Assembly: GCA_963691655.1 (NCBI GenBank)
Contig: OY829329.1
Location: 18,552,708-18,616,707 of the forward strand
DNA: 64,000 nucleotides
Direction of reading: 5' to 3'
Origin: Toxonevra muliebris
Taxonomy: Eukaryota; Arthropoda; Insecta; Diptera; Pallopteridae
A model generated the notes under the pieces. It did no database searches, was not told where the DNA came from, and saw only the letters and a program-made list of their open reading frames with translations. This document shows positions 34,226 through 45,754 of this stretch, in pieces. The number at the start of each line of letters is the position of its first letter. Within the stretch, counting starts at the first letter, position 1. A program made the position numbers and the translations under genes.

Positions 34226-35782
34226 CACTGCCGTGCAAAAGTTTGGAACCAGCTCTAAAAATTTAGTTTTTTCATATTTATTGCTACATTTCATGGCTTT
34301 AATGCATTTATATTTATTCATGATTTGTAAATATAACATAAAATCAACGGTTTTGGAACCATTTATGTGCATTTAGATGAAAATTTTGCACAAAAATTTA
34401 TGAAAAACTTGATGAGTACAAAATAACGATAAAATGGAGCGTTTTGAATAACATAAAATTACTTATTTTTTCCACTCTGAAATATTATATTTCAGCAACA
34501 CAGGTGTTAAATGTCATTTCAAAATGCAAATGCCAAATTATAACGGTAAATTTTCACTATTGGCAGTCGGATTTGAATTAGAATGGACAGGGCATATTTT
34601 GTCATTACTTCGTTGTAAAATTAATTGCTTTGATTACAAAAATGGATAAAACTGGAACGTGAAGTTGCAAAATTGATTGGTGTTTCGCAGAAAGGCGTAC
34701 TCACAGCGCTCAAAAGGTATGATGAAACAAAGTCTTTCACTGACCGAAAACGTTCTGGGCGTCCGAAAAAACCACTGAAAGTGTTGACAGATTAATTTTG
34801 ATCAAATCCAGGAGAGATCGGTTAAAAACAGCTCGAATAATTGCGGCAGAAATCAATGAACAGATGCAGAACAACATTTCAGCGGATACAGTAAAACGTC
34901 GGCTAAAAGAGAAATGCTATTTTGGCGCATTGCGAAGAAAAACCCACATCTTAAGCCCATAAACAAGAAGAATCGTTTACTATTTGCTCAAAAATACAAA
35001 TATTGGACAAATGATAATTGAAAGACAGTACTTTGATCTGACTAATATAAATTTGAGCTATTTGGCCAAAAACGTCGTCAATACGTTCGCAGAAAAGCCG
35101 GCGAAAGTCACATGCCATCTTTGAAGAATGGTGGTGGCTCTATAATGGTCTGGGAATGTTTTTATTACGATGGCGTCGGTAATTTGATCAAAATAGATAA
35201 GAAATACTACCAGCACATTCTCCAGCACAATGCTATTTCATCTGGTACAGATTTAATCGGCCGTGGCTATACATTCCAACAAGATAATGATCCGAAAAAT
35301 ACATCGAAATTATTTCAAAACTGTTTAGAATCAAAACAAAATCAAGGTTCATTGAAAAGTTTGGGTTGGCCACCACAATCTCCATTCGTTAATCCTATCG
35401 AGCTCTAATGGGATGAGCTGAATCGCCAGGTCAGAAAGACGGACATTACGAGCCACGAAACGATGTGGAATAATCTCTAACAGACCTGGGAAAATCTTGA
35501 AGTTGGTATACTTCGAAAACTAGTGGAAAGAATGCCCAAAATTTGCCCAGTAATCATAAAAGTACGAGGTGATTATTTAAATGAAAAAACCCTCGAGTGA
35601 TATTTTCACATTTTATCGTTTTTTTCTACAAAAATATTTACACATAAATAGTTCCAAAACTGTTGATTTTATGTTTTATTTACAAATCATAAATAAATAA
35701 ATGTGTTAAAGTGATGAAATGTAGTAATAAATATTAAATAACTAAATTTTCAGAGGTGATTACAAACTTTTGCACGGCAGTG
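34226..35782 (+). mobile_element. DD38E Tc1-like transposon with long (~150-bp) inverted repeats
   Basis: The ends are CACTGCCGTGCAAAAGTTTG and its inverse. The left flank is TA; the right flank is TG, perhaps a mutated TA. Inverted similarity continues inward for about 150 bp (34226-34380 and 35630-35782), including CATTTCAT, ATGATTTGTAAAT and CATAAAATCAAC on both arms. Length is 1557 bp. The transposase relic lies between the arms on the plus strand. Confidence 0.9.
34642..35603 (+). pseudogene. Tc1-type transposase (DD38E), multiply broken
   Basis: A start-like ATGGATAAA at 34642 is followed by frameshifts. Recognisable parts in order are KLIGVSQKGVLTALKRYDE (first helix-turn-helix), SFTDRKRSGRPKK (GRPR-like motif), DRLKTARIIAAEIN, DTVKRRLKE, and SD followed by a stop, then KFELFGQKRR around the first catalytic D. 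Then come GGGSIMVWECF, the second D in TFQQDNDPKNTS and the final E in SPFVNPIEL. There are 38 residues between those two; the usual Tc1 spacing is 34. Several in-frame stops follow (after SPFVNPIEL and in NNL*Q). Confidence 0.9.
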
Positions 35783-36689
35783 TGCATACTTACTCGTATA
35801 TCTCAAATCAAATATAATAAAATTTATGAACGTATCTAATGATTTCAAAAGAGTGAGACTGAATCAATTCAATTTTGAGTATTTATATTATGTATGCAGA
35901 TTTTCTGAAGTATATAGTCAATTACCATAACTGTAATCGGTTTTTAACTCATCAGATGAATGAATGATTCTATGTTTTCCAACGTAATTACCCTAGCTGG
36001 GAAATACGAGGGCCCCTTCTCATCAACACGCTTCCCTCAGAGCTTTAGAAAGCGTCATACTGCCTTCAACCTCTAGTTTGCTTTTCGAAAATAGTTCTAT
36101 ATTCCTACTAGCTCAGTAACAACAATCAGTAACAAATCAACGGGCTAGTGACTATTTTAAAGTATAGTTTCACATTCTGGGTTATGTAGTTGTGTAGATG
36201 GCCTTCCTAACAATTTAGTTAAACCAGCTTTTTGAAAACGTACAAAAATCTGAACTATGAACTATTATTACTGCTCGGATCCAATGGCGAGGAACTGGGA
36301 GAACCTTTTCATGACCTAACCATACCTACCGGCGGGTGTAAACAAAATCATGCTTAGATCTTGTTTCCGAACGATGTGAAAATCCTCCAAAGTGTATTTT
36401 CTCAGTATTCCAGGCCTTTGGTAGCTCAGAAAGCTTTAATTCAAAGATTCAAAGAGATTTCAAGCATGTGATGGACGGATTATCTATTTGAGGAGTAGAA
36501 ATACGCACCTATGTATATGATTAAAGGCTGAACAAATTCTCAGCAAATGCGTGATTTTGGCTTATATTAGAAGTGAATTTCCGGCAGATTTTCAATTCTA
36601 ATTGCACAGATCAAGAATATTTTGTATTATTAGATCTAGAATTTGGATTTGTGGAAGGCAGATTATGTTAGATTATTAACTAATTTATC
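35783..36689. other. Unassigned stretch
   Basis: Moderately AT-rich. No reading frame, inverted ends or homology recognised. Confidence 0.45.
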
Positions 36690-37610
36690 TAGACCAAAAA
36701 TGAGTCAGAAAATCTGATCGAAATTCGTACCAAAACTCAGACCAAAAGTAAACCACATTTAGACCAAACTCAGACCAAAACTTGAGCTAAGAATCAAAGT
36801 AAAATTCAGACTACATTTTCACAAAAAGCAAACAAAAATTTAAACAAAAAATAATACCAAAACTTAGACCAATACTCGAACCAAAATTTAGACCAAATAA
36901 AGACAAAAAAAATCAAAAACCTGTGATCGAATCGTCTGATCCGTAAACGTGCAACTCATCACGTAAACGCGCGTATTTTGCATATATTTTTGTATAAATT
37001 ACTTGGCGAGTACTATGTTCAAAGATCAGACGGCTCCTGATTAGTATTCAAACCAAAATCTCATTGAATTTTAGACCTGAAACAGACTAAAACTATGACC
37101 AAAAGGAGACTAAAAGTTAGTCTAAAATTTGGATAAAAAATTTAACCCAGATTCAGACCAAAAGGAGACCGGACAAACATTTTTTTTTTTCTAAATTGTG
37201 ACCTAATTTAGACCAAAACTGAAACGAAATTCACAAAGAAACATAAATCAAAACTGAAAGCAAAAATGAACCAAATTCAAACAAATATTGAGACCAAAAG
37301 CCAACCAAAATTCAGTCCAATATTTATGCCAAATTTTGACTGGAATTAAAACCAAAATTCAGTCCAATATTTTAGCAACATTTCGACTGGAATTAAAATC
37401 AAATATCAGACTAGAATTAAAACTAAAAATCAGACTAAAATTCTAATTCATTTCAGAATGAAGTTTCTATCTAACACAGAGCAAAAGAAGACCAAAAAGA
37501 AGAGCAAAATTCAACCTATATTCAGACCAGTAGAACGCCGTAGTCCAGACCAAAAGTAAAACTAAAAAGAGACCTATTGGTCGCGTTCAAAAGACAACCT
37601 CTGCTCAGCA
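36690..37610 (+). repeat. Degenerate AGACCAAAATTC minisatellite array
   Basis: Same family and orientation as 28230-29110, with CAGACCAAAA-type words throughout. It is interrupted at about 36915-37035 by a non-repetitive insert with inverted ACGTAAACG words. Confidence 0.8.
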
Positions 37611-38009
37611 ATATGTTAAGCCGAAGTATCAGAAAAATAATACGCTCAATGAAATGATGACTGCTAATTTTTGTTGATCATAAAGTAATTAATTTGCGTT
37701 CATAAGACACTCAGGTAGCAGTGGCGGAGCAAAGGCGTCTTCTGAATGTGACTGTTATGAAGCACCCCAGAACATTCATAAACTGGCTGTAAAATTTCAG
37801 ATTTAATGTAGTCCAAGTGTATTTAAAAAACGAATTTTTAAGGTACCATTCACATTTTTAGGATTAGTTGCAGCCACATAATCTCACTCTAATCCGCTAC
37901 TGTGTGTCACTTTATATTAGATTCACAAGTCGATATTAGGGTAATAAGTTCTTTAGACTTTATCAATAAGCCCTGCTCTAAAATCTCAGGTGGCAGCACT
38001 GTTCTTCGA
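37611..38009. other. Unassigned stretch
   Basis: Possibly the left flank or end of the following DD41D relic. Terminal repeats were not identified. Confidence 0.35.
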
Positions 38010-38850
38010 CGTTTGTTTTCTATCAGAGTAGCCATTTTACCCTACACCATTCAACAACCCATCGAAATTATTAAAATTTATTATAAAAATTTGTGTTCGT
38101 TTCGCCAAACTTCTCGCGAGCTATTAAATATTTACGGCCGAAATGATCATCCTAACCAAGCGAACAATTGAATAAACCATCCCGAAATTCGAGCAAAACG
38201 GTTTGGTTGCCGATCGAGCAGTCTCTGTACTACGCCGAAACTCGCGGTCAAACTAGAATAATGCTACTGTTGCTGAAAGTATGGCGAAAGACCAAAACCT
38301 TTCAATTCGTCGTCGTTCACAAGGAGTTAACCTTTCTGTGACCTCAACTTGGCGAATTTTGCGAAAGACTTGGCCATGCATCTGAATAAGATTCAATTTA
38401 TACAGGAACTGAAGCCTCAAAACCACCAAGCAGTTGAGAAAACTGATCCAAATTTCGGCGAAAAAATTATCTTCAGTGATGAAGTTCATTTTTGCTTAAT
38501 GGCTTCGTTAACAAGCAAAATTGCTGATTTGGGGAGAGAGAAATCCACAGCAGTATCAAAAGTTTCCATTGTATTCGGAGATACTTATTGTTTGGTGTGG
38601 ATTTTGGTCAGACGACGTCATTGGGTCATACATTTTCCGAAACGAGAATGGCCAAACAGTGACTGTCAATACTGAACGGTATCGCGTCATGATATCTAAG
38701 TATTTGTAGACTCAATTGGATGACTTGACCCTGAACAACATGTGGTTCCCTACAAGACGGTACAACATTCTAGATGGAACTGTTCTCACTTTTGCAGTAT
38801 TTTTGGGAATAAAACCGGAATATCTGAATCCGCTATCTCGCTCAGATAAT
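38010..38850 (+). pseudogene. DD41D (rosa-type) transposase relic 2
   Basis: Plus-strand fragments include SFRQTSRELLNIYGRNDHP (N-terminal helix-turn-helix), LAMHLNKIQFIQELKPQNH, PNFGEKIIFSDEVHF with an intact first catalytic D, and, after frameshifts, VWCGFWSD-V-GSYIF-RNENGQTVTVNTERYRVMISKYL and LNNMWF. The LQDG around the second catalytic D survives out of frame, then similarity is lost, so the C-terminal third is missing. Related to 24050-25020 but clearly less decayed in the middle. Confidence 0.75.
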
Positions 38851-39915
38851 AATACTCAACGTCTAATTTAGGAGAAAGGAAAACTGACTCAACAGACTTC
38901 ATAGTCACCTAGCTATCAATTAGGATACATATCACTCTTATCGTGTTAAACCTTAGTTAGGGGGTTATTTCTTCGATTCCTATGATTTTTACTTGCCATA
39001 TATTAGAGTGGTCGGGGAAGCTAAAAAATATATTCAAACAGAGCTTTTTTCAAAAAATGCCAGCACCGAAAAATCAATTATATATGGTGCAAAATTACAA
39101 TTCTTTAAAATCGACTAGTCCATAAACTATTCTGAAACAGATTTTAATCTCAATGAAAAGCACGTAAAATAAGACTATGGTTAAGATTTTGTTGTAGACT
39201 AGAAAAAAGTCCTCCAAAGAGTTTCCTTCAGGTCTTCGGCTGGTCCGACGAAACCGAACGTCGACCGTGATAGGTTTTGAAATATTTGGTTTGTGAGTGG
39301 TCTATCACGAATACCATAACCTAACTTTAACTAAAGAATTAATTATACTAACGAACACAGACATGAATTAACAACCGAATTAATTGAACATGCAATGATT
39401 GCATGCCAAAAATTTACTTTGAATATTACCTTAAATTTTAAGAACTTCGGTCACTGACCTGAAATTAATTTTATTTTTTTTTTTTATTGAACTCACGAAA
39501 TATGAATAAACGAACTCTTCAAATATTATTCTGTCTTTGCAAACATTAGCTTTCACTTTTGCCAACATGAAATAAATAGCAAAAAAAAAAAAAACAACAA
39601 TTCATAGAAAGCAATTCAGGGGGCTAAGTGTGCATAACTAAGGCAATTGATTGCTGCCACCACATAAACCAAACATACATACATTAATCACGCCTCTATT
39701 ATGAGAAAATATCCATGTAACTTATGCTATTTTTATAATTTAATGCTAACTTAAAAACTTGAAGGTCTTTCATAAACACACACTCACACATCCAAACAAA
39801 ATTCAACACATTGTTTATGTAATAAATCATCAATGACATTTGTAAACATTGTAAAATCTACCGGTAACCAACACAATTCTAATGCCACCGTGGTAAGAGA
39901 GAGATAAATAGATAG
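38851..39915. other. Unassigned AT-rich stretch
   Basis: No gene or element recognised. Confidence 0.45.
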
Positions 39916-39919
39916 AGAG

Positions 39920-40350
39920 AGAGCTAGGGGAAGAGGCGAGTCTCTCTTCCATCATCGTGTCATTCTTATGTAGAACACACATGTGTCAATTCATGTAAAT
40001 ATATGTATGTATTACCGCCCAATCTGAAGGGTGAAAGAGAGAGAGTGCTGAGGGGAAGCAAACCTCTCACCCATCATCGCTGCAATCTCATATTGCACTC
40101 ACCTGTGTCAATTCATGTAAATATGTATGTATTACCACCCAATCTGTGTGGTGTGACAGAGAGACAGCCGAGTGAAGGCAAGCCTCTCTCCCACCGTCGG
40201 TTCAATCTCATTTTGAACACGAATGTGTCAATTCAAATGCATGGGTGAGAGTGGAGAGTAAGCGAGTCTCTCTCCCATCATCGTTTCAATCTCTTATTGA
40301 GCACACATACATATGTCAATTCATGTAAATGTGTATGTATTACCACCCAA
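39920..40350 (+). repeat. Tandem repeat of ~120-bp units (about 4 copies)
   Basis: The marker GTGTCAATTCA recurs near 39983, 40105, 40225 and, as ATGTCAATTCA, 40313 (spacing 122, 120, 88). Units include a GAGAGAGAG tract, CAAGCCTCTCTCCCATCATCG, TTCAATCTCA and ATGTATGTATTACC. An open frame through two units (40003-40248) gives a 41-residue repeat (YVLPPNL...) but is probably incidental. Confidence 0.85.
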
Positions 40351-40360
40351 TCAAGGCCAA

Positions 40361-42394
40361 ACTCTGGACAATACCAAAACATTTTGAAATAGTAATAAAA
40401 AAATGAAGAGAGCAAAAACTTCATATTTGACAATATATACATCGATCATCGATTTTGGGATGTGCGCCAAAAAAAAATTGTATTGGAAAAATGCTCGAGT
40501 GACAGACTGACTCATTGCCTGACGACATGCATGTCCAAATGTTCAACGTCGCAAGCGTCGTGTCATTCACTGACAGTTGAGGAGAGTGAAGAATAGCGTA
40601 CAGTAGCACCGACACTTGCACACCTGCTTCTCTTGCACTAGCACGAATCATGTTCATATATGTTTACATACGATTGACATACACACGATGACAACAATGA
40701 CAATAACAACAACAACTACAACAGAGAAAGAACATGAACGACAATGGCGGTATTGACACTCACAATCAGTGCGTGCTCTAACTCTATGAAAAATTGCTGT
40801 GCATGTATTAGTGCTTGAAATTCCAGGATTTAGTTTAGCTTCCCATATTCAATTGCAATGGAAGGAATTGTATATGTTGAGTATCTCACATACACAATCC
40901 CTTAAATAATAAAAATTCACATGTATGGGTAACTCTATTTTTCGTCCTTGAGCACCTCTGCATACCATGCAGTTTTTTTTTATTTTATTTTTTTTTTATT
41001 TTATTTTTTTTTTATTTTATTCAAGCGTGTTCGAATCTTAATTAAACGTACACGCAAAAGTAAATATACTCATGCATATCCTAGTAGCTTTTTTTTATAT
41101 GCATACATATACACACACACACGCAGAAATATATATGCATACATAGAAAATTGAAATTATCAATTACAGGTGTCATTTGTAGAGAAAATTATATACTTTG
41201 TATCCTTCTACTAGTGATAATAAATTTAAAGTTATAGGCAAATATGTAGGTAGTGTTGGACAACATAGAAAACTTTCGTAGAATTTATTGTTGATTTGTT
41301 GTTGTTTTTATGGTAGGTTTGTGCACTGAAATTAAAGGAAGTTGTAATTAAAATTGTATGCACTACTGTTACCAAATAATCAGTCAGTAAATAAGTATGG
41401 AATATAATTAATTAACAATTATAACAATATGTAATTATTTGGAATATGTGTGTTTTTGTTAGGTGAAAGTTATTGAGCATGCCAGACACGTGGGAATACT
41501 GGGATGTTTTGTTTTTTGTAACTATTGTATTTTAGTAAGTCAGAAGCAGCAGGAAAGCCAGCAAATTAACTGATGTCTTCTTTGCAGCAAAAAAGGGAAG
41601 TTTTGTTGTCATATGAGGCTTCCTAGAATTGAAGTTACTTCACAGAATTAGTTGAATAATTTAAGTGGCGTTCCTAACTCCTTGGAGTATTTCAATTAGC
41701 AAATAGCTTTAATAATATGATAGCTCAAACCACATTTAGGGTTTTTATGGATAATGTTCTGAGTTGATCAAGAATTATTTCGTTAACGTATTGACCGATT
41801 GAATCTCATGTAAAATTTTAATCCAATTAGCACCACAAAACCTCGGTAAGACGATTTGTTTTATTTTAGATAATGATTTGTCATCAAGGTTAAATTCATT
41901 ACGTTTTATTTTGTTGAAAATATTCGATGGTTCCTTTCTCCCTAGTATCTTTGTAATTGAAACAGTTAGGGTTGTATGTGTTTATGCTTTTGTTTTCCAT
42001 TTTTTTGTTCTCAATTAATTTATTTAAAATAAAACAATGTAAAACTCTATTTAAACAATCAAACTTATAATAATTTAAAATGCAACAATGTAAACTAATG
42101 TCAATAATTGAAAAACATACTATGAAGATGCAACCCTGTAACATGTACAAAAAAAAAAAAAAAAAGCTATTTCCGGCATTGCAAAATTACCTTTGAAAGA
42201 CATATATAAAGTCCACTTAAATGTAATTTTAAGCATAAAATATAGTTCAGTGTTTTTAAATATAAAATTTATCAAACTGCGTATCCAAACATCCAATTTG
42301 CCGATTTGCGTTATATTTTTTATCAGTTTTTAGTACTGGCGGCCGTTACTTTGGCACAAACTTTTTGAGTTCTGAGATTGTTGGTATAGAAGTA
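40361..42394. other. AT-rich region with simple repeats
   Basis: Includes three copies of a 17-bp T-rich unit (40973-41020) and CATA/CA runs (41100-41125). No coding exon recognised. Confidence 0.5.
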
Positions 42395-43308
42395 AGAAGT
42401 GCGCACAAAAATATTTTAATTGTAATTCTTTTTATTTAAGGAATTTTAGAACTTTTTCAAGAATTCCCTCCATCAAGGCCTTTATGATGGTTGCAATCCA
42501 TTTAATCTTAAATTCCCATATGTTCTTCGATACATCTTTCATCTCCTACAGTTTCCGCTTATTTAGAGCCCAATAACATTATACTGGCACTAGCTCTAGG
42601 CCGTTTGGAGGATTAGGCTCTCTAAGTACAATATTGATATTATCGCTTTTTATTAATTTTCCATAGTGCCATGATGCCAGATTAGGCTAAGAGAAGTTAG
42701 GATACTCTATGCTGCATTAGAAATGGTTTTAACCTCTTTTGCAAGCATTAAGTAATATAAATATACGTGTAGATTGACCCAGGTGTTACATTTTTTACCG
42801 CAGCTTCAAATGGCCTGCTACACGAGAAATTTCTTAAGAAACTTGAATTTGTTTGGGTTCTGTACTTTTCCAACACATTGCTTTCCTGAACCGCTAGGTA
42901 AAAGTCGTTACCTGGAAGCTGCTAAAAGTCCAGCATTACATATGTTTCGTCATTCATAATGCAACACTGAAATTTTGTTATAAAGTTCACCTGCAATTTT
43001 TCTTGCGTCAATGTTTTTCGTAGTATTCCAATCTGGGACTTTCTGAACTTTGTACGATTTAAGGCCAGCTTCCCTTTTCACTTTGCGTATAGTTTGATGG
43101 GACACTTTAACAATTTTGGCAATTTTTAAGTGACACGATTTTGTTGAAAAACTTTCACAATTATTTTTCGGATTTCAGCTTGGATAGATCCATTTTTAGC
43201 AAACATTTTTGTGGAATGAAAATAATTTATTTTGGCTTCATCTGTCATTAAAATCACCACGGACACTTTCAACAAAAGTAGAAAGTACATTTTTTTGTGA
43301 GCACTTTT
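42395..43308 (-). mobile_element. DD37E-type transposon relic 3
   Basis: Ends AGAAGTGCGCACAAAA and, inverted, AAAAAGTGCTCACAAAA; the left flank is TA. Minus-strand fragments match the DD37E family: ALNRTKFRKSQIGILRKTL, CCIMNDETYVMLDF (first catalytic D), LPGNDFYLA, then WHHGTMEN near the second. It lacks the repeat array seen in relic 2. All frames are broken. Confidence 0.7.
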
Positions 43309-45754
43309 TTTTTTTGTTAAAAACTTCGCTTAAAAACATTTAATGTGCTAGACAATCGTGCTAGGAGTGATAGAGATTTATTGTGCTTTTTGTTATAAAA
43401 TTTAAATTGAGATCGTGCGTTTAGATAAATATATGAAAAATTCAGCCAAATTCTAGGGGCACCTCTGAAAAAGTCCTTCACTACTAGCAGATTTTTTTCT
43501 TTTTTGTTTCTACAAAGCTCTGTAATATTAAAGTAGTCAGTATATTTTGCTGAATATATCCGAAACTAAAGCTAGTTCGAAATGGATAAAACAGAGCCCG
43601 ATATCAATATGATTGCTATTTCCAATCCACTTGCCTAATAGTGTCCACATTCTTCTTAATATAAAAACCTTTATAATTTTTTCGGTCGCATTAATACATA
43701 CTTTTATTTATTAATAATTAATAAATTCTTATACCAAAAAAATGCACAAATATAAGCAAAAACTGAACTAAAATGTAAAAAAAAATTACACATAAATGTT
43801 TGTTCGATTTTAAAAGTAGCGGCAAATAACGCCATCTGTATGTCAGATTTCGCATTTGACATACAGATGGCGCAATCTCCCATATAATGCAAGTATTATT
43901 CATTCTCTTTACTCTTATCCTTATGTCAATTACATCTATTTTATCTATAGGTATTATTCATCTCTTTCTCACTCATTGTATTTCTGTCATAATTATTCTC
44001 TTGTGAAATTCAAAATAGTTTTTCGTGGTACACTTCAACTGACTTTTGTGTTTTAGGTTAAGATTGTTTTCAGTAAATTATAATTAAATATACTAATTCA
44101 GGGTTCTTATTTATTATGCGGGATTATCATCACACCAATCTATTGGTGACATAGAACAACAATATCCACAACTAGTGACCATGATAATTCTCATAATGAA
44201 TTACATCTTTATTTTTGTTGTTTTTTTTTTTATTCATATTCGCAGAACAGAAAGCCATGGGCAAATAATACCGTACTTCAAATTTTTCCTGGAATATTTC
44301 ATAATGATTATTTAGATTATATGGGAGGAGCTACACCCCCTCCCTTTCTATTCTCACCAACATTTTTCCTGTAGTATGATGTGGTCAATCGATGTCCTTG
44401 TACGAAATTTCAGTGCTGTAACGTAAATGGTTTCAGATTTATACCCAGAAAAGCATATAGTTTGTATGGGATGTGCCATACCCATTTATTGAAGTATAGA
44501 TGCATTGTATCTCTATTTCCATTTCAACTAACATTTCAAATTAATTCTCTGCAACTTTCTTTAAGTTTTTATTCTATATAGAGTTTAATCGTAAGAACTT
44601 TAGTTTTTCTTCGTTGACTGCTGTCACTAGATATCAATACCCGCTACTTCTTTAAGGTTTGATTGCTTTACATACATTTAAACTTTATATTTGCCTACGA
44701 CGCGTTGTTACCTTAAAAAATTACAAGGTTTTTTTTATTCTATTTTTCTTTTCTATTTCGAAAAAACTTAAAATAGAATAACACGCAATATTTAATAGTA
44801 AATGAAAACTATTTTAATATAAAAATAAAGGAAATGTAGACTCAGTGTAATGTCTTAAGAATTATATACATACATACATACATACATAGCTAAGTACAAT
44901 GTGTACAAAGCATTTTAAATATTAAAAGAGTTGAGTTTAACTATATGATAAAAATCAAAAAAAAAAAAGAAGAAAAAGAAGAAAAATACCTAAACTGTCA
45001 ATAGAAGCTCCTAACTAATTCCTAATTTTATGCCAAGGACATATACAAACATCAGATTCCAATATGAAGTAGCAATGGAAACACTTAATAGTTTGTTTTT
45101 TGCTTTCATACCCGGAAACGTGTAGCTCTTTCAATCACTTCCACGAGTTTCATTTATTTTATCAATTTTTATGAATAATAAATGTGCACCTTGCACAGGT
45201 GCTACATCTTCCATAAATATACTTATGTATGTGTGTGTGTGTGTAAGTCATATACATATAAATTTGAATATATTTATGAATATATTTAAGTTAATAGTTA
45301 TATTTATTGGGGTTGGAAAACCAAAATTATAAGAAAAAGTATCAATATATAGTAAAAGGAGGAAGTACTTGCGCCTCTACTAATTCACATACAATGTACT
45401 AACTATTACTTATGAGTCTATGTGTGTGTGTATATTACATAAGTATATAAAAAGTAAATTATATAATTACAATATCATCGTATAAATTAACCTTCATTAT
45501 TATTTTTTTTTTTTTTTTTGGAAGTTCTTTAAATGTAATTGAAATTAGTTTCAATTGATTTTGATCAAATTAATCAAAAATTGATTAATTTTTAGTGCAT
45601 TGTCCTATCAAGGTAATGGCAAATTTATTTAAACAGGAATCTCACAAATTTCACGTGATGGTTTTTTTTTAAAAAAATTATTTTTCTCCGATCGGATTCG
45701 GCTTTGCTTCGAATATATTAATGATAGGCATAACACTGCCCTAAGAGAGTTTAA
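43309..45754. other. AT-rich region; one short hairpin, no gene
   Basis: Contains the 43830-43872 hairpin, CATA repeats (44870-44887) and GT runs (45230-45245). Several short ORFs show no recognised homology. Confidence 0.5.
43830..43872. repeat. Perfect 16-bp hairpin
   Basis: CGCCATCTGTATGTCA (43830-43845) and its exact inverse TGACATACAGATGGCG (43857-43872) are separated by 11 bases. It could be a minimal miniature element or a hairpin RNA structure; nothing around it decides. Confidence 0.8.

Noticed and set aside
40003..40248. 81-codon ORF with a 41-residue repeat
   Set aside because: It follows directly from the near-123-bp period of the tandem array and has no start context or homology.
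44381..44581. 66-codon ORF starting MVNRCPCTKF
   Set aside because: No start context, homology or splice support; consistent with chance.
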